DNA of 20,129 nt from UMGS1781 sp964389545 (GCA_964389545.1 CAYMDN010000026.1:1-20129), one strand, 5' to 3'; positions 9,668-17,641 are shown, numbered from the stretch's first letter. Notes: generated by a model from the sequence alone, not told the origin. Made by a program: numbers and translations.

Positions 9668-12142
9668 TTACTCTTCAGTTTTCACCTCTTCCTTTTCTTC
9701 ATGATGTTCCTCACCTTGAGGATCTTCCTTCTGTACCTCACCTGTTGGTGTTTGTGCTTCCTCAACAGGGGCTTGCTCAACAGGAGGCGCTACAGGAGCT
9801 TGCTCAACGGGAGGGGCTGCCGGTGCCTGCTCAATGGGAGGCACCGCAGGGGCTGCAGGCACTTCTTCTGTGCCGCCAGGGTTCTGATGTTCTTCGCCGC
9901 CAGGGTTCTGCTGTCCTTCGCCACCAGGGTTTTGTTGTCCGTCACCGCCAGGTTGTTCCTGTCCGCCAGGAGTCTGCTGCTCGCCGCCAGGCGTATAGCC
10001 CTCATCGGCACCAGGTTGTTCCTGTCCACCAGGAGTCTGCTGCTCGCTGCCAGGCGTATAGCCTTCATCAGCACCAGGTTGTTCCTGTCCACCAGGAACC
10101 TGCACTTCGCCACCAGGTTTATTGTCGTTGGACTGATCGTTGCCACCAGGCTTTTTGTCGTCTTCGCCGCCAGGCTTCTTGTCATCTTCGCCACCGGGCG
10201 TCTGATCGTCGCCACCAGGCTTCTTGTCGTCTTCGCCACCGGGCGTCTGATCGTCGCCACCAGGCTTCTTGTCGTCATCGTCACCGTCCTGTTCGTCGCC
10301 GCCAGGCTTCTTGTCATCATCTCCACCGGGTGTATCATCGTCGCCGCCAGGCTTCTTGTCGTCATCATCGCCGTCTTGCTCGTCGCCGCCAGGCTTATTA
10401 TCATCTTCTCCACCAGGTGTATCATCGTCGCCGCCAGGCTTCTTGTCGTCATCGTCGCCGTCTTGCTCGTCACCGCCAGGCTTCTTGTCGTCTTCGTCAC
10501 CAGTCTGATCGTTGCCACCAGGTTTCTTGTCGTCACCATTGTTATCGTTACTGCTGGTGTTGCTCAAGGTCTTGAACTTCACCTCAGAGGAGTACGGTCC
10601 ATAGACACTGTTCGCATCGATTGTGACATACGTCCGAATCTTAACGGTATACTCGGTATTGGAAGAAAGTCCGGTAATGGTAATGCTCGTGGATGTGGTT
10701 TTCACGGTCTTAACGACCGTTCCGTTCGTCTTCGTGATAACGATCTCGTATCCAGTTGCTCCCTCAACCTTATCCCACGTGATTTTGACACTTGTCGTAC
10801 CAGGTGTGGTCTTAATGGAGCTCGCCGTCGCCAGAGAGACAACTACTTTAACTTCGCTGGACTCCTCGCCCTTCACGGTTGTGGTTTTGCCATCCACCAC
10901 AGTTGTGGTAAATGCGATTACCTTAAACGTGTAGCTGTGCCCAGCTTTGATTCCGGTGCTGATTGTAGCGCTGTTGGTCTTAACCGTCTGTACCAGGCTG
11001 TAGGTACCACCGTCTTCCTTCATATAGACTTCGTAGGAGATATTGCTACCTTCCACTTTGTCCCAAGTGAGGGTAATAGTGGTGCCGTCCACGGTACCCT
11101 TCAGGTTGCTTACCTTGCCAACGGTTACCTTATCGGTCTCACCGGTGTTTCCGTCATCCCCCTTGGGGATAGTTACGGTCACTTCATTGGAAGCTTCACC
11201 TTTTACGGTTGTGGTTTTGCCATCTACCACGGCTGTGGTAACTGCGATTACCTTGAACGTATAGGTGTGTCCAGCTTCGATGCCGGTGTTGATCCCTACG
11301 CTGTTGTTCTTAACTGTTGTCACCAGTTTGTAGGCGCCCTCGCCATCCTTCATATAGACTTCGTAGGAGATATTGCTACCTTCCACTTTATCCCATGTGA
11401 GGGTTACGGTGGTGCCGTCCACGGTGTACTTAAGATTGTTTACTTTTCCAACAGTTGTAGTTACGCCGGGTTTGGTGTCAGTGCCAGGATTGCTGCCAGC
11501 AGGGATAGTTACTGTCACTTCGTTGGAAGCATTGCCCTTCACGGTCATGTTTTTGCCGTCAACCACAGTTGTGGTAACTGCGATAACTTTAAACGTGTAG
11601 GTGTGTCCAGCTTCGATGCCAGTGTTAATTGTAGTGCTGTTGTTCTTAACAACCGTCTTCAGCAGTTTGTAGACGCCGTTGCCGTCCTTCATATAGACTT
11701 CGTAGGAGATATTGCTACCTTCCACTTTGTCCCAAGTGAGGGTTACGGTGGTACCGTCCACGGTGCCTTTGAGGTTCTTAACAGTGCCTACTGTGACCTT
11801 GTTGATATCACCAGGGTTGGAGTCTTCTCCGCTGTTGTCGCCAGGTTTATCGCCGTCATTCTCGCCAGTCTTGTCGCCATCGTTCTCGCCGGTCTTGTCG
11901 CCGTTCGGGTCAGTCTTGTCACCGGGCTGTTCGCTGCTTTCGCCATTGGGTGTCTGGGTCGGTGTCGTGGGCTGCTCGCTTCCCGTCACGCTCTGCGTGG
12001 GGTTGCTGTCGATGGGGTCGTTGTTGTTGTTCGTGCCGCACTGAGTCAAAATTACACTCATGATGAGTGCCAGTACCAGTGCTGCCACGGCGGTGATAGC
12101 CACCTTTTTCCGTGCAGAAATCTCTTGCCAGAAGTTTTTCAT
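9668..12142 (-). CDS. Membrane-anchored protein with four Fn3 domains and an acidic Gly/Pro tail
   Basis: 824 residues. I start at 12142 because AGGAGG (12157-12152) lies 9 nt before that ATG; the longer frame from 12166 would translate the ribosome binding site itself. The N terminus (MKNFWQEISARKKVAIT) leads into a hydrophobic segment (about 14-33) and Cys35 in LTQCG. The Q at -1 does not fit a standard lipobox, so a signal anchor is as likely as a lipoprotein. A Pro/Asp/Gly linker precedes three near-identical Fn3 domains (about 120-440, LTWDKVEGSNISYEVYMK, period 110-113 residues), then a fourth, diverged Fn3 domain to about 528. The last 300 residues are DDKKPGG, QTPGGED, GGQEQPG and APPVEQAP repeats. 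No LPXTG is present. GC is far above that of the neighbours. Probably extracellular; function unknown. Confidence 0.85.
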   Translation of the reverse strand: MKNFWQEISARKKVAITAVAALVLALIMSVILTQCGTNNNNDPIDSNPTQSVTGSEQPTTPTQTPNGESSEQPGDKTDPNGDKTGENDGDKTGENDGDKPGDNSGEDSNPGDINKVTVGTVKNLKGTVDGTTVTLTWDKVEGSNISYEVYMKDGNGVYKLLKTVVKNNSTTINTGIEAGHTYTFKVIAVTTTVVDGKNMTVKGNASNEVTVTIPAGSNPGTDTKPGVTTTVGKVNNLKYTVDGTTVTLTWDKVEGSNISYEVYMKDGEGAYKLVTTVKNNSVGINTGIEAGHTYTFKVIAVTTAVVDGKTTTVKGEASNEVTVTIPKGDDGNTGETDKVTVGKVSNLKGTVDGTTITLTWDKVEGSNISYEVYMKEDGGTYSLVQTVKTNSATISTGIKAGHSYTFKVIAFTTTVVDGKTTTVKGEESSEVKVVVSLATASSIKTTPGTTSVKITWDKVEGATGYEIVITKTNGTVVKTVKTTSTSITITGLSSNTEYTVKIRTYVTIDANSVYGPYSSEVKFKTLSNTSSNDNNGDDKKPGGNDQTGDEDDKKPGGDEQDGDDDDKKPGGDDDTPGGEDDNKPGGDEQDGDDDDKKPGGDDDTPGGDDDKKPGGDEQDGDDDDKKPGGDDQTPGGEDDKKPGGDDQTPGGEDDKKPGGEDDKKPGGNDQSNDNKPGGEVQVPGGQEQPGADEGYTPGSEQQTPGGQEQPGADEGYTPGGEQQTPGGQEQPGGDGQQNPGGEGQQNPGGEEHQNPGGTEEVPAAPAVPPIEQAPAAPPVEQAPVAPPVEQAPVEEAQTPTGEVQKEDPQGEEHHEEKEEVKTEE
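9700..10560 (-). repeat. Low-complexity Asp/Gly/Pro/Glu repeats
   Basis: Imperfect short tandem repeats built from CACCAGGCTTCTTGTCGTC-like units on the plus strand, encoding DDKKPGG and related blocks, then TPGGQEQPGADEGY, then APPVEQAP. GC is about 60% (36 of 60 bases in 10021-10080). The repeats leave long open frames in other phases, which are not genes. Confidence 0.85.
10565..11790 (-). repeat. Fibronectin type III repeat block
   Basis: Four Fn3 domains. The first three share long identical DNA stretches; TATTGCTACC, for example, recurs at 11041, 11371 and 11710 (330 and 339 bp apart). Such similarity suggests recent duplication or ongoing homogenisation. The fourth is clearly diverged. 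Confidence 0.8.
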
Positions 12143-12151
12143 TGTCATGTT

Positions 12152-12157
12152 CCTCCT
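12152..12157 (-). promoter_or_regulatory. Ribosome binding site deciding the Fn3 protein start
   Basis: AGGAGG with 9 nt to the ATG at 12142. It is only 3 nt from the alternative ATG at 12148 and lies inside the frame that starts at 12166, which makes 12142 the best start. Confidence 0.8.
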
Positions 12158-12184
12158 TTTGAACATAAACCGTATTGTTGTTAG

Positions 12185-12400
12185 TTACTTACAGATTGTT
12201 GCTTGGTTACTTAGATGAGTGGGTGGTCTTGCTTTTGGTTCTGTGTAGCGATTTTCCTTTACTGCCATCATCCGTGTGCGGTGATAATTCACAATTTCCT
12301 GAGCAATGTCGTCCAGGTGATGCTTATAATCACTCAACACAAGAATGAAGCATACTGGGCTTATCGCCACAATTAGGAGTATTGCCCAAATCCGCTTCAT
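12185..12400 (-). CDS. Small single-pass membrane protein, unrecognised
   Basis: 71 residues, not recognised. MKR precedes a hydrophobic helix (about residues 4-23, IWAILLIVAISPVCFILVL), followed by a hydrophilic, His/Arg-rich tail ending ATICK. GGAAGGTG lies about 8 nt before the ATG. It is the first gene after the promoter at 12505-12533, and the Fn3 protein starts 42 nt after its stop, so the two are likely co-transcribed. Like its partner it is GC-richer than the rest of the window. It could be an accessory membrane protein for the Fn3 protein, but this is inference only. Confidence 0.65.
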   Translation of the reverse strand: MKRIWAILLIVAISPVCFILVLSDYKHHLDDIAQEIVNYHRTRMMAVKENRYTEPKARPPTHLSNQATICK

Positions 12401-12504
12401 GTTGTTGTCACCTTCCTATATAAGATTTTTTTGTACGATGCTAGTCGCTAATGTGCGTGCTAGCTATATATGTGAAACGCGCATAAAGCACGTATTATAA
12501 TTTA

Positions 12505-12533
12505 ATTATACTAATTTTTGACATTTTTGTCAA
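12505..12533 (-). promoter_or_regulatory. Consensus sigma-A promoter for the small membrane protein and Fn3 pair
   Basis: TTGACA (12533-12528), exactly 17 nt, TATAAT (12510-12505): a full consensus match at both hexamers. Predicted transcription would leave a leader of about 95 nt before the ATG at 12400. Confidence 0.8.
12518..12533. promoter_or_regulatory. Palindrome over the -35, candidate operator
   Basis: TTGACA-AAAA-TGTCAA is a 16-bp inverted repeat that includes the whole -35 element. With a consensus promoter this placement would suit repression, but it could be chance. Confidence 0.4.
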
Positions 12534-12560
12534 CTCTTTAGATTGTTTAATGAAACTGAC

Positions 12561-12589
12561 AAAGAGTAGGCTTTTTATACCTACTCTTT
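12561..12589 (-). terminator. Hairpin after the HD-domain gene
   Basis: AAAGAGTAGG pairs with CCTACTCTTT: a 10-bp perfect stem around a 9-nt loop, just after the last gene of the housekeeping run. The T-rich tail is better on the plus strand than on the minus strand, so it may be a bidirectional or weak terminator. Confidence 0.6.
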
Positions 12590-12594
12590 TATTT

Positions 12595-13176
12595 TTATAT
12601 TGTTTCCATGTATTTATTAATACTTTCTTCATCAACTCTCATGGCTAATACTGTTTCTTCTATTAATTTGTCTAAGTCCCATCCTAACATTTCTGCTCCA
12701 CTTGTTATTACTTCTCTTGAGCATCCTGCTGCAAATTTTTCGTTTTTGAACTTTTTCTTTACTGATTTTAATTCCAAGTCTTGAACACTTTTTGATGGTC
12801 TCATTATTGCAACTGCTCCTATAAGCCCTGTTAGTTCGTCTGTTGCATATAATATTTTTTCCATTTCATGTTCTGGTTTTATATCTACAGTTAATCCATA
12901 TCCATGGCTTGCTGTTGCATGTATTATTTTTTCGTCTATTCCTTTTGCTTTCATTATTTCTTGTGATTTTTTACAGTGTTCTTCTGGGTATTGTTCAAAG
13001 TCTAAGTCGTGTAGTAGTCCTACTATTCCCCAAAATTCTTTATTGTCTCCATATCCTAGTTTTTCTGCAAAGTATTTCATTACTCCTTCTACTGTTAGTG
13101 CATGTCTGATATGAAAACTGTCTTTATTATATTCTTTTAAAAGATTGAATGCTTCTTCTCTTGATAATTCGCTCAT
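12595..13176 (-). CDS. HD-superfamily predicted hydrolase
   Basis: 193 residues. I start at 13176 (MSELSREEAF) because GAGGAG lies 5 nt upstream; the frame continues open upstream to 13395 but there overlaps tcdA in another phase. Metal-binding residues of an HD domain are visible: H25, H56-D57 (LLHDLDFE), H91 (TASHGYG) and D113 (YATDELTGL). It resembles the small predicted HD hydrolases of COG2316, a phosphohydrolase-like cytosolic family without a settled substrate. Its ATG is 2 nt after the tcdA stop, so translation is probably coupled and it is the last gene of the run. Confidence 0.8.
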   Translation of the reverse strand: MSELSREEAFNLLKEYNKDSFHIRHALTVEGVMKYFAEKLGYGDNKEFWGIVGLLHDLDFEQYPEEHCKKSQEIMKAKGIDEKIIHATASHGYGLTVDIKPEHEMEKILYATDELTGLIGAVAIMRPSKSVQDLELKSVKKKFKNEKFAAGCSREVITSGAEMLGWDLDKLIEETVLAMRVDEESINKYMETI

Positions 13177-13178
13177 TT

Positions 13179-13889
13179 TTACTCCTCTTCTTTTATTAAA
13201 TCTTTTATTACTTCTCCTGCTATTATTAGTCCTGCTACTGATGGTACAAACGATATACTTCCTGGTATGTGTTTTCCTGTTTGTTCTTCGTCTTGTACTA
13301 TTGCTTTTATTGGTTCTTCTTTTGAATACAGAACTTTTAGTTTTTTTATGTTTCTTGCTTTTAGTTCTTTTCGCATTACTTTTGCTAATGGGCATACACT
13401 GGTTTTGTATATGTCTGTTATTTCAAATTGCGTTGAGTCTAATTTATTGCCAGTTCCCATGCTTGATATTATAGGTACTCCTATATTGTTTGCTCTTATA
13501 ATTAATTCTATTTTTGCTGTTACTGTGTCTATTGCATCTACAATATAGTCTACTGATTTATCAAATATGTCTTTGCTTTCTGGAGTGAAAAATTCTTGAT
13601 GAATTTCTACTTTGGCATTTGGATTTATTTCTAATATTCTTTCTTTGGCAACTTCTACTTTTGGTCTACCTATGGTTTTAGTTGTTGCTATTATTTGCCT
13701 GTTTATATTTGTTTCGTTTACTCTATCCTTATCTATTAGAATAAATTTGCCTATTCCTGCTCGAGCTAGACCTTCTACAACGTATGATCCAACTCCTCCT
13801 ATTCCAAATACTGCAACTTTTGATTTATTTAATTTTTCTATTCCTTTTTTGCCTATTAATAATTCTGTTCTTGAGAACTGGTTTAACAT
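13179..13889 (-). CDS. tcdA: tRNA threonylcarbamoyladenosine dehydratase (TcdA)
   Basis: 236 residues of the E1-like/ThiF superfamily. TcdA uses ATP to cyclise t6A37 to ct6A in tRNAs that read ANN codons. Visible features: the nucleotide-binding GIGGVG (29-34), D53 and the NETNINRQ block (58-65), DAIDTV (118-123), and the family-typical SVCPLAKVMRKEL near 164-176. No C-terminal ubiquitin-like or rhodanese domain is present, which argues against MoeB or ThiF. AGAGG lies a few nt before the ATG. It starts 17 nt after copA. In E. coli, TcdA works with a cysteine desulfurase partner (CsdA/CsdE), which makes the nearby suf genes a suggestive context. Confidence 0.88.
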   Translation of the reverse strand: MLNQFSRTELLIGKKGIEKLNKSKVAVFGIGGVGSYVVEGLARAGIGKFILIDKDRVNETNINRQIIATTKTIGRPKVEVAKERILEINPNAKVEIHQEFFTPESKDIFDKSVDYIVDAIDTVTAKIELIIRANNIGVPIISSMGTGNKLDSTQFEITDIYKTSVCPLAKVMRKELKARNIKKLKVLYSKEEPIKAIVQDEEQTGKHIPGSISFVPSVAGLIIAGEVIKDLIKEEE

Positions 13890-13906
13890 TTTAGACCTCT
13901 CTTTTT

Positions 13907-14116
13907 TTATCTTATTTCTGTTACTGTGTATCCTGCATTGCTTACTGCCGATTTTATTAGATTGTCGCTGACATCTTGGCTTAATTCTAATGTCGCTTTT
14001 TTTCTATCTAGGTTTACTTCTACCCTTCTAACTCCATCCATTGCTCCTAATGCTTTTTCTACAGCCATTTTGCAGTGATTACATGACATTCCTTCAATTG
14101 TTACTGTCTTTGTCAT
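13907..14116 (-). CDS. copZ: CopZ-like copper chaperone, in frame inside copA, possible internal start
   Basis: The last 69 codons of copA form a complete HMA domain (MTKTVTIEGMSCNHCKMAV, with the CxxC copper site), exactly the length of free CopZ chaperones. An ATG at 14116 is preceded by AGGAGG (14130-14125) with an 8-nt spacer, as good as any ribosome binding site in the window. It could therefore be translated both as the tail of CopA and as a separate chaperone that hands Cu(I) to the pump. Separate production is inference. The alternative is a lost copA stop codon, or a sequencing error at an ancestral stop. Confidence 0.6.
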   Translation of the reverse strand: MTKTVTIEGMSCNHCKMAVEKALGAMDGVRRVEVNLDRKKATLELSQDVSDNLIKSAVSNAGYTVTEIR

Positions 14117-16456
14117 TGTTATTTCCTCCTCTCTTTTATTTTCTTTTTGTATATTTTTGTTTTGGTAGTTAGCATATTTGTTTTTGAATTTCTTAAGTCT
14201 TAGTGCATTTGTTACAACACATACTGAGCTTAAGCTCATTGCTGCTGCTCCTATCATTGGATTTAATTTCCAGCCTAGCCTTAAGTAGAATACTCCTGCT
14301 GCAATTGGTATTCCTATAGCATTATAGAAAAATGCCCAGAATAAATTCATTTTTATATTGTTTATTACTGATTTGCTTAGTTCTATTGCTGTAACAACAT
14401 CTAATAAGTTGTTTTTCATAAGGACTATATCTGCTGATTCTATTGCAATGTCTGTTCCTGATCCTATCGCTAGTCCTACATCTGCTTTTACTAGTGCAGG
14501 ACTGTCATTTATTCCATCTCCTACAAATGCTACCTTTTTTCCATTTGTTTGTAGTGTGTTTACTTCTTTCTCTTTATCTTGTGGTAATACTTCTGATATG
14601 ACTTTATCTATTCCTAGTTCTCTTCCTATTGTTTCTGCTACTACTTTGTTGTCTCCAGTTATCATTGCTACTTGTATGTTCTTTTTCTTTAATTCTTGTA
14701 TTGCTTTATAACTGTTTTCTTTTATTTTGTCTGCTACTGCTATTATCCCTATTATCTCTTTTTCATCTGCAAAGTATAATACTGTTTTTCCTTGCTTTAA
14801 AAGTTCTTCGCTTTGCTTTATTGCATTTTCTGTGTTTATGTTATTTTCTTGCATGAATTTGACGTTTCCTGCATAGTATTTCTTTTCTGATACTTTTCCT
14901 ATTATACCTCTTCCAGATACAGATGTAAACTCATTTATTTCTTTAAGTTCTATACTTTCTTCTTTAGTTTTTTCTATTATTGCTTCTGCTAGTGGATGTT
15001 CTGAATTGTTTTCTAAACTTCCTGCAATTTGTAAAAATTCTTTTTCGTTCATTTTTGTTATTATGTCTGTTACTTGTGGTTTTCCTTCTGTTATTGTTCC
15101 AGTTTTATCTAATACTACTGTATCTATTAGATGTAATCGCTCTAAACTCTCTGCTGATTTTATTAGTATTCCATTTTGTGCTCCTTTTCCTGTTCCAACC
15201 ATTATTGCTACTGGTGTTGCAAGCCCTAATGCGCATGGACATGATATTACTAATACTGCTATTCCAATGCTTAGTGCAAAGGCTATGCTTTGGCCGTTTA
15301 TTATCCAGAATATCGTTGCTAGTATTGCTATTGTTATAACTACTGGTACAAATATTCCGCTTACTTTATCTGCTAATTTTGATATTGGTGCTTTTGAATT
15401 GCTTGCATCTTCTACAAGTTTTATTATTTGTGCTAGTGTTGTATCTTGTCCGATTTTTGTTGCTCTTATTTTTAAGTATCCATTTTTGTTTATTGTTCCT
15501 GATACTACACTGTCATCTACTGTTTTTTCTACTGGTATACTTTCTCCTGTAATACTTGATTGGTCTATTGATGAACTTCCTTCTATAACTATTCCGTCTA
15601 CTGGTATATTGCTTCCTGGTTTTATTATTACTGTATCTCCAACCATAATTTCCTCTGTTGGTATTTCTACTTCTTGTTCGTTTCTTAATACTATTGCTGT
15701 TTTATCTGCTAAGTCCATTAATTTACTTATTGCCTCACTGGTTTTACCTTTTGATTTTGTTTCTAGATATTTTCCTACTGTTATTAGTGTTAGTATTGTT
15801 CCTGCTGATTCAAAGTATATATCCATTAAAAATTTATTTACTAGTTCTGTGTTTCCATGCCCTAGTCCGTATCCCATTGTGTATATTGCTACTATTCCAT
15901 ATATTATTGATGCTCCGCTTCCTATTGCAATTAATGAATCCATGTTAGGGCTTCCTTTTAACAGCCTTTTGAATCCTGTTATAAAATAGTTTCTATTTAC
16001 ATATACAATAGGTAGAAGTAGTAGTAATTGTGTAAATCCAAATGTTATTGCGTTCTCGATTCCATGAAATAGATTTATTATTATTTGTGGTATTGGTAAT
16101 CCAAACCATTCATTTAGCATGTGGTTCATTGAGATGTACATTAATGGTATTAAAAATCCTACTGATATAATTAGTCTTTTTTTCATTGATTTTATTATAT
16201 CTTCATTATTATTTGATTTTGATTGTTTCTTTTCTCTACTATTTTCTTCTATTGTTGCACCATAGCCAGCATCTATTACAGATTTTATAATCTCACCTGT
16301 ACTTACTTTGTTCTCGTCGTATTCTACTATCATATTATTTGATAGTAAGTTTACATTTGCTGTTTTTATTCCTTTTAATTTGTTTACTGCTTTTTCTACG
16401 TGTGCTTGACAACTACTACATGTCATTCCTTGTATATTGAATTTTTCCTTTTTCAT
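13907..16456 (-). CDS. copA: Copper-exporting P1B-type ATPase with C-terminal CopZ-like domain
   Basis: 849 residues. CopA pumps Cu(I) out of the cytosol using ATP. An N-terminal HMA domain carries GMTCSSC (C13, C16). Membrane helices follow, then the actuator TGES, the transport-site CPC (C406-P407-C408), the phosphorylation motif D450-KTGT, HPLAEAI for nucleotide binding, GDGINDSPAL, and a C-terminal membrane pair with the SLSSVCVVTNALRL motif. What is unusual is the end: after a Lys/Asn/Glu linker, the frame runs straight into a full HMA domain (GMSCNHC) of the size of free CopZ. CopA normally ends shortly after NALRLKK. It lies 18 nt after metK. No CopY or CsoR gene or operator was seen. 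Confidence 0.93.
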   Translation of the reverse strand: MKKEKFNIQGMTCSSCQAHVEKAVNKLKGIKTANVNLLSNNMIVEYDENKVSTGEIIKSVIDAGYGATIEENSREKKQSKSNNNEDIIKSMKKRLIISVGFLIPLMYISMNHMLNEWFGLPIPQIIINLFHGIENAITFGFTQLLLLLPIVYVNRNYFITGFKRLLKGSPNMDSLIAIGSGASIIYGIVAIYTMGYGLGHGNTELVNKFLMDIYFESAGTILTLITVGKYLETKSKGKTSEAISKLMDLADKTAIVLRNEQEVEIPTEEIMVGDTVIIKPGSNIPVDGIVIEGSSSIDQSSITGESIPVEKTVDDSVVSGTINKNGYLKIRATKIGQDTTLAQIIKLVEDASNSKAPISKLADKVSGIFVPVVITIAILATIFWIINGQSIAFALSIGIAVLVISCPCALGLATPVAIMVGTGKGAQNGILIKSAESLERLHLIDTVVLDKTGTITEGKPQVTDIITKMNEKEFLQIAGSLENNSEHPLAEAIIEKTKEESIELKEINEFTSVSGRGIIGKVSEKKYYAGNVKFMQENNINTENAIKQSEELLKQGKTVLYFADEKEIIGIIAVADKIKENSYKAIQELKKKNIQVAMITGDNKVVAETIGRELGIDKVISEVLPQDKEKEVNTLQTNGKKVAFVGDGINDSPALVKADVGLAIGSGTDIAIESADIVLMKNNLLDVVTAIELSKSVINNIKMNLFWAFFYNAIGIPIAAGVFYLRLGWKLNPMIGAAAMSLSSVCVVTNALRLKKFKNKYANYQNKNIQKENKREEEITMTKTVTIEGMSCNHCKMAVEKALGAMDGVRRVEVNLDRKKATLELSQDVSDNLIKSAVSNAGYTVTEIR
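14125..14130 (-). promoter_or_regulatory. Internal Shine-Dalgarno before the CopZ-like domain
   Basis: AGGAGG, inside GAGAGGAGG, lies 8 nt before ATG 14116 and within the copA frame, where it encodes the Arg/Glu linker. Confidence 0.7.
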
Positions 16457-16474
16457 TGTAAAATTCCTTCTTCC

Positions 16475-17623
16475 TTAAAATTCAACTATTTCTTCCCATG
16501 GCAAGTTTTCTTTTCCAAAGTGTCCATAGTTTGTTGTTTCTTTGTATCTTGGTTCTTTTAAATGTAAGTAGTCGATTATTCCTTTTGGTGTTAAATCGAA
16601 TTTGTCTTGTATTTTCTTTATTATTTTTTCTTCTGATATATTGTTTGTTCCAAATGTATCTATTGCAACTGAAACCGGTTTTGCAACTCCTATAACGTAT
16701 GCTAATTGTACTTCACATTTTTTTGCTAGATTATTTGCAACAACATTTTTTGCAATGTGTCTTGCCATGTATGATGCAGATCTATCTACTTTTGTTGCAT
16801 CTTTACCTGAGAATGCTCCTCCTCCATGTCTTGCATATCCACCATATGTGTCTACTATTATTTTTCTACCCGTTAGTCCAGTATCTCCAATTGGTCCTCC
16901 CACTACAAATCTTCCTGTTGGGTTTATATAGCATTTAGTGTGCTCATCTATTAAATCCTTTGGTACTGTTGTTTTTATTACCTTTTCTATAATGTCTCTT
17001 CTTAATGTTTCTAATTCTATTCCATCTTTGTGTTGTGATGATATTACTATCGTTCCAACTCTTACTGGTTTATCGTTATCATATTCGACTGTTACTTGGA
17101 CTTTTCCGTCTGGTTTTAAATAGTCTATTACTTTTTTCTTTCTAACATCTGCTAATTTTCTTGCAAGTTTGTGTGCTAATGAAATTGGTAATGGCATTAA
17201 TTCTGGTGTTTCATTACAAGCATATCCAAACATTAATCCTTGATCTCCTGCGCCTTCTCCTAGGTCTGTATTCTCTGTGTTTTTTGTTTCTAATGATTTG
17301 TCTACCCCTAATGCTATATCTGCTGATTGCTTTGATAAATTTATTTCTATTGTACATTTGTTATAGTCTAATCCTGTTTTTTCGTCATCATATCCTATTT
17401 CTTTTATTGCATTTCTTGCTATTTCTTCTATATTTACATTTTTTGCAGTTGATGTTATTTCTCCTGTTATAAATACCTTTCCCTTTCCTGCAATTGTCTC
17501 ACATGCTACTCTCGCATTTGGATCTTCTTTTATATATGCATCTAATATGCTATCTGATATGTAGTCGCATAATTTGTCTGGATGTCCTTCTGTCACACTT
17601 TCTGATGTGAATAGTTTTTTCAT
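16475..17623 (-). CDS. metK: S-adenosylmethionine synthetase
   Basis: 382 residues, full length for the family. MetK joins methionine and ATP to give S-adenosylmethionine, the methyl donor of the cell. Visible: HPDK (14-17) near the N terminus, the signature GAGDQG (124-129), the P-loop-like GGGAFSGKD (267-275) and a normal C terminus. The ATG at 17623 has AGGAGG 9 nt upstream. It lies 18 nt after mnmA and 18 nt before copA. No room exists for an S-box riboswitch, so it is transcribed with its neighbours rather than under its own methionine control. Confidence 0.96.
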   Translation of the reverse strand: MKKLFTSESVTEGHPDKLCDYISDSILDAYIKEDPNARVACETIAGKGKVFITGEITSTAKNVNIEEIARNAIKEIGYDDEKTGLDYNKCTIEINLSKQSADIALGVDKSLETKNTENTDLGEGAGDQGLMFGYACNETPELMPLPISLAHKLARKLADVRKKKVIDYLKPDGKVQVTVEYDNDKPVRVGTIVISSQHKDGIELETLRRDIIEKVIKTTVPKDLIDEHTKCYINPTGRFVVGGPIGDTGLTGRKIIVDTYGGYARHGGGAFSGKDATKVDRSASYMARHIAKNVVANNLAKKCEVQLAYVIGVAKPVSVAIDTFGTNNISEEKIIKKIQDKFDLTPKGIIDYLHLKEPRYKETTNYGHFGKENLPWEEIVEF

Positions 17624-17641
17624 ATAAATATTCCTCCTTTA

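Noticed and set aside
9790..10539. Second minus-strand frame inside the Fn3 gene tail
   Set aside because: Repeats of TRSLAAT in a shifted phase of the same low-complexity DNA; no start signal.
9700..10560. CRISPR array from regularly spaced similar units
   Set aside because: Units are coding, imperfect, variable in length and have no distinct unique spacers; no cas genes nearby.
12143..12166. Start of the Fn3 protein at 12166
   Set aside because: This frame reads through the AGGAGG ribosome binding site as Arg-Arg; the ATG at 12142 has correct spacing.
9545..12184. Long plus-strand open frame (879 codons) over the Fn3 gene
   Set aside because: Arg/Leu/His-rich, low-complexity translation produced by the opposite strand of the repeats. 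The minus frame has a proper start site, signal anchor and Fn3 domains.
13177..13395. N-terminal extension of the HD protein frame
   Set aside because: Overlaps tcdA in another phase, is Lys/Arg/Ser/Thr-rich without domain features, and the ATG at 13176 has its own ribosome binding site.
17624..17641. S-box (SAM) riboswitch before metK
   Set aside because: Only 18 nt separate mnmA and metK, too short for the aptamer.
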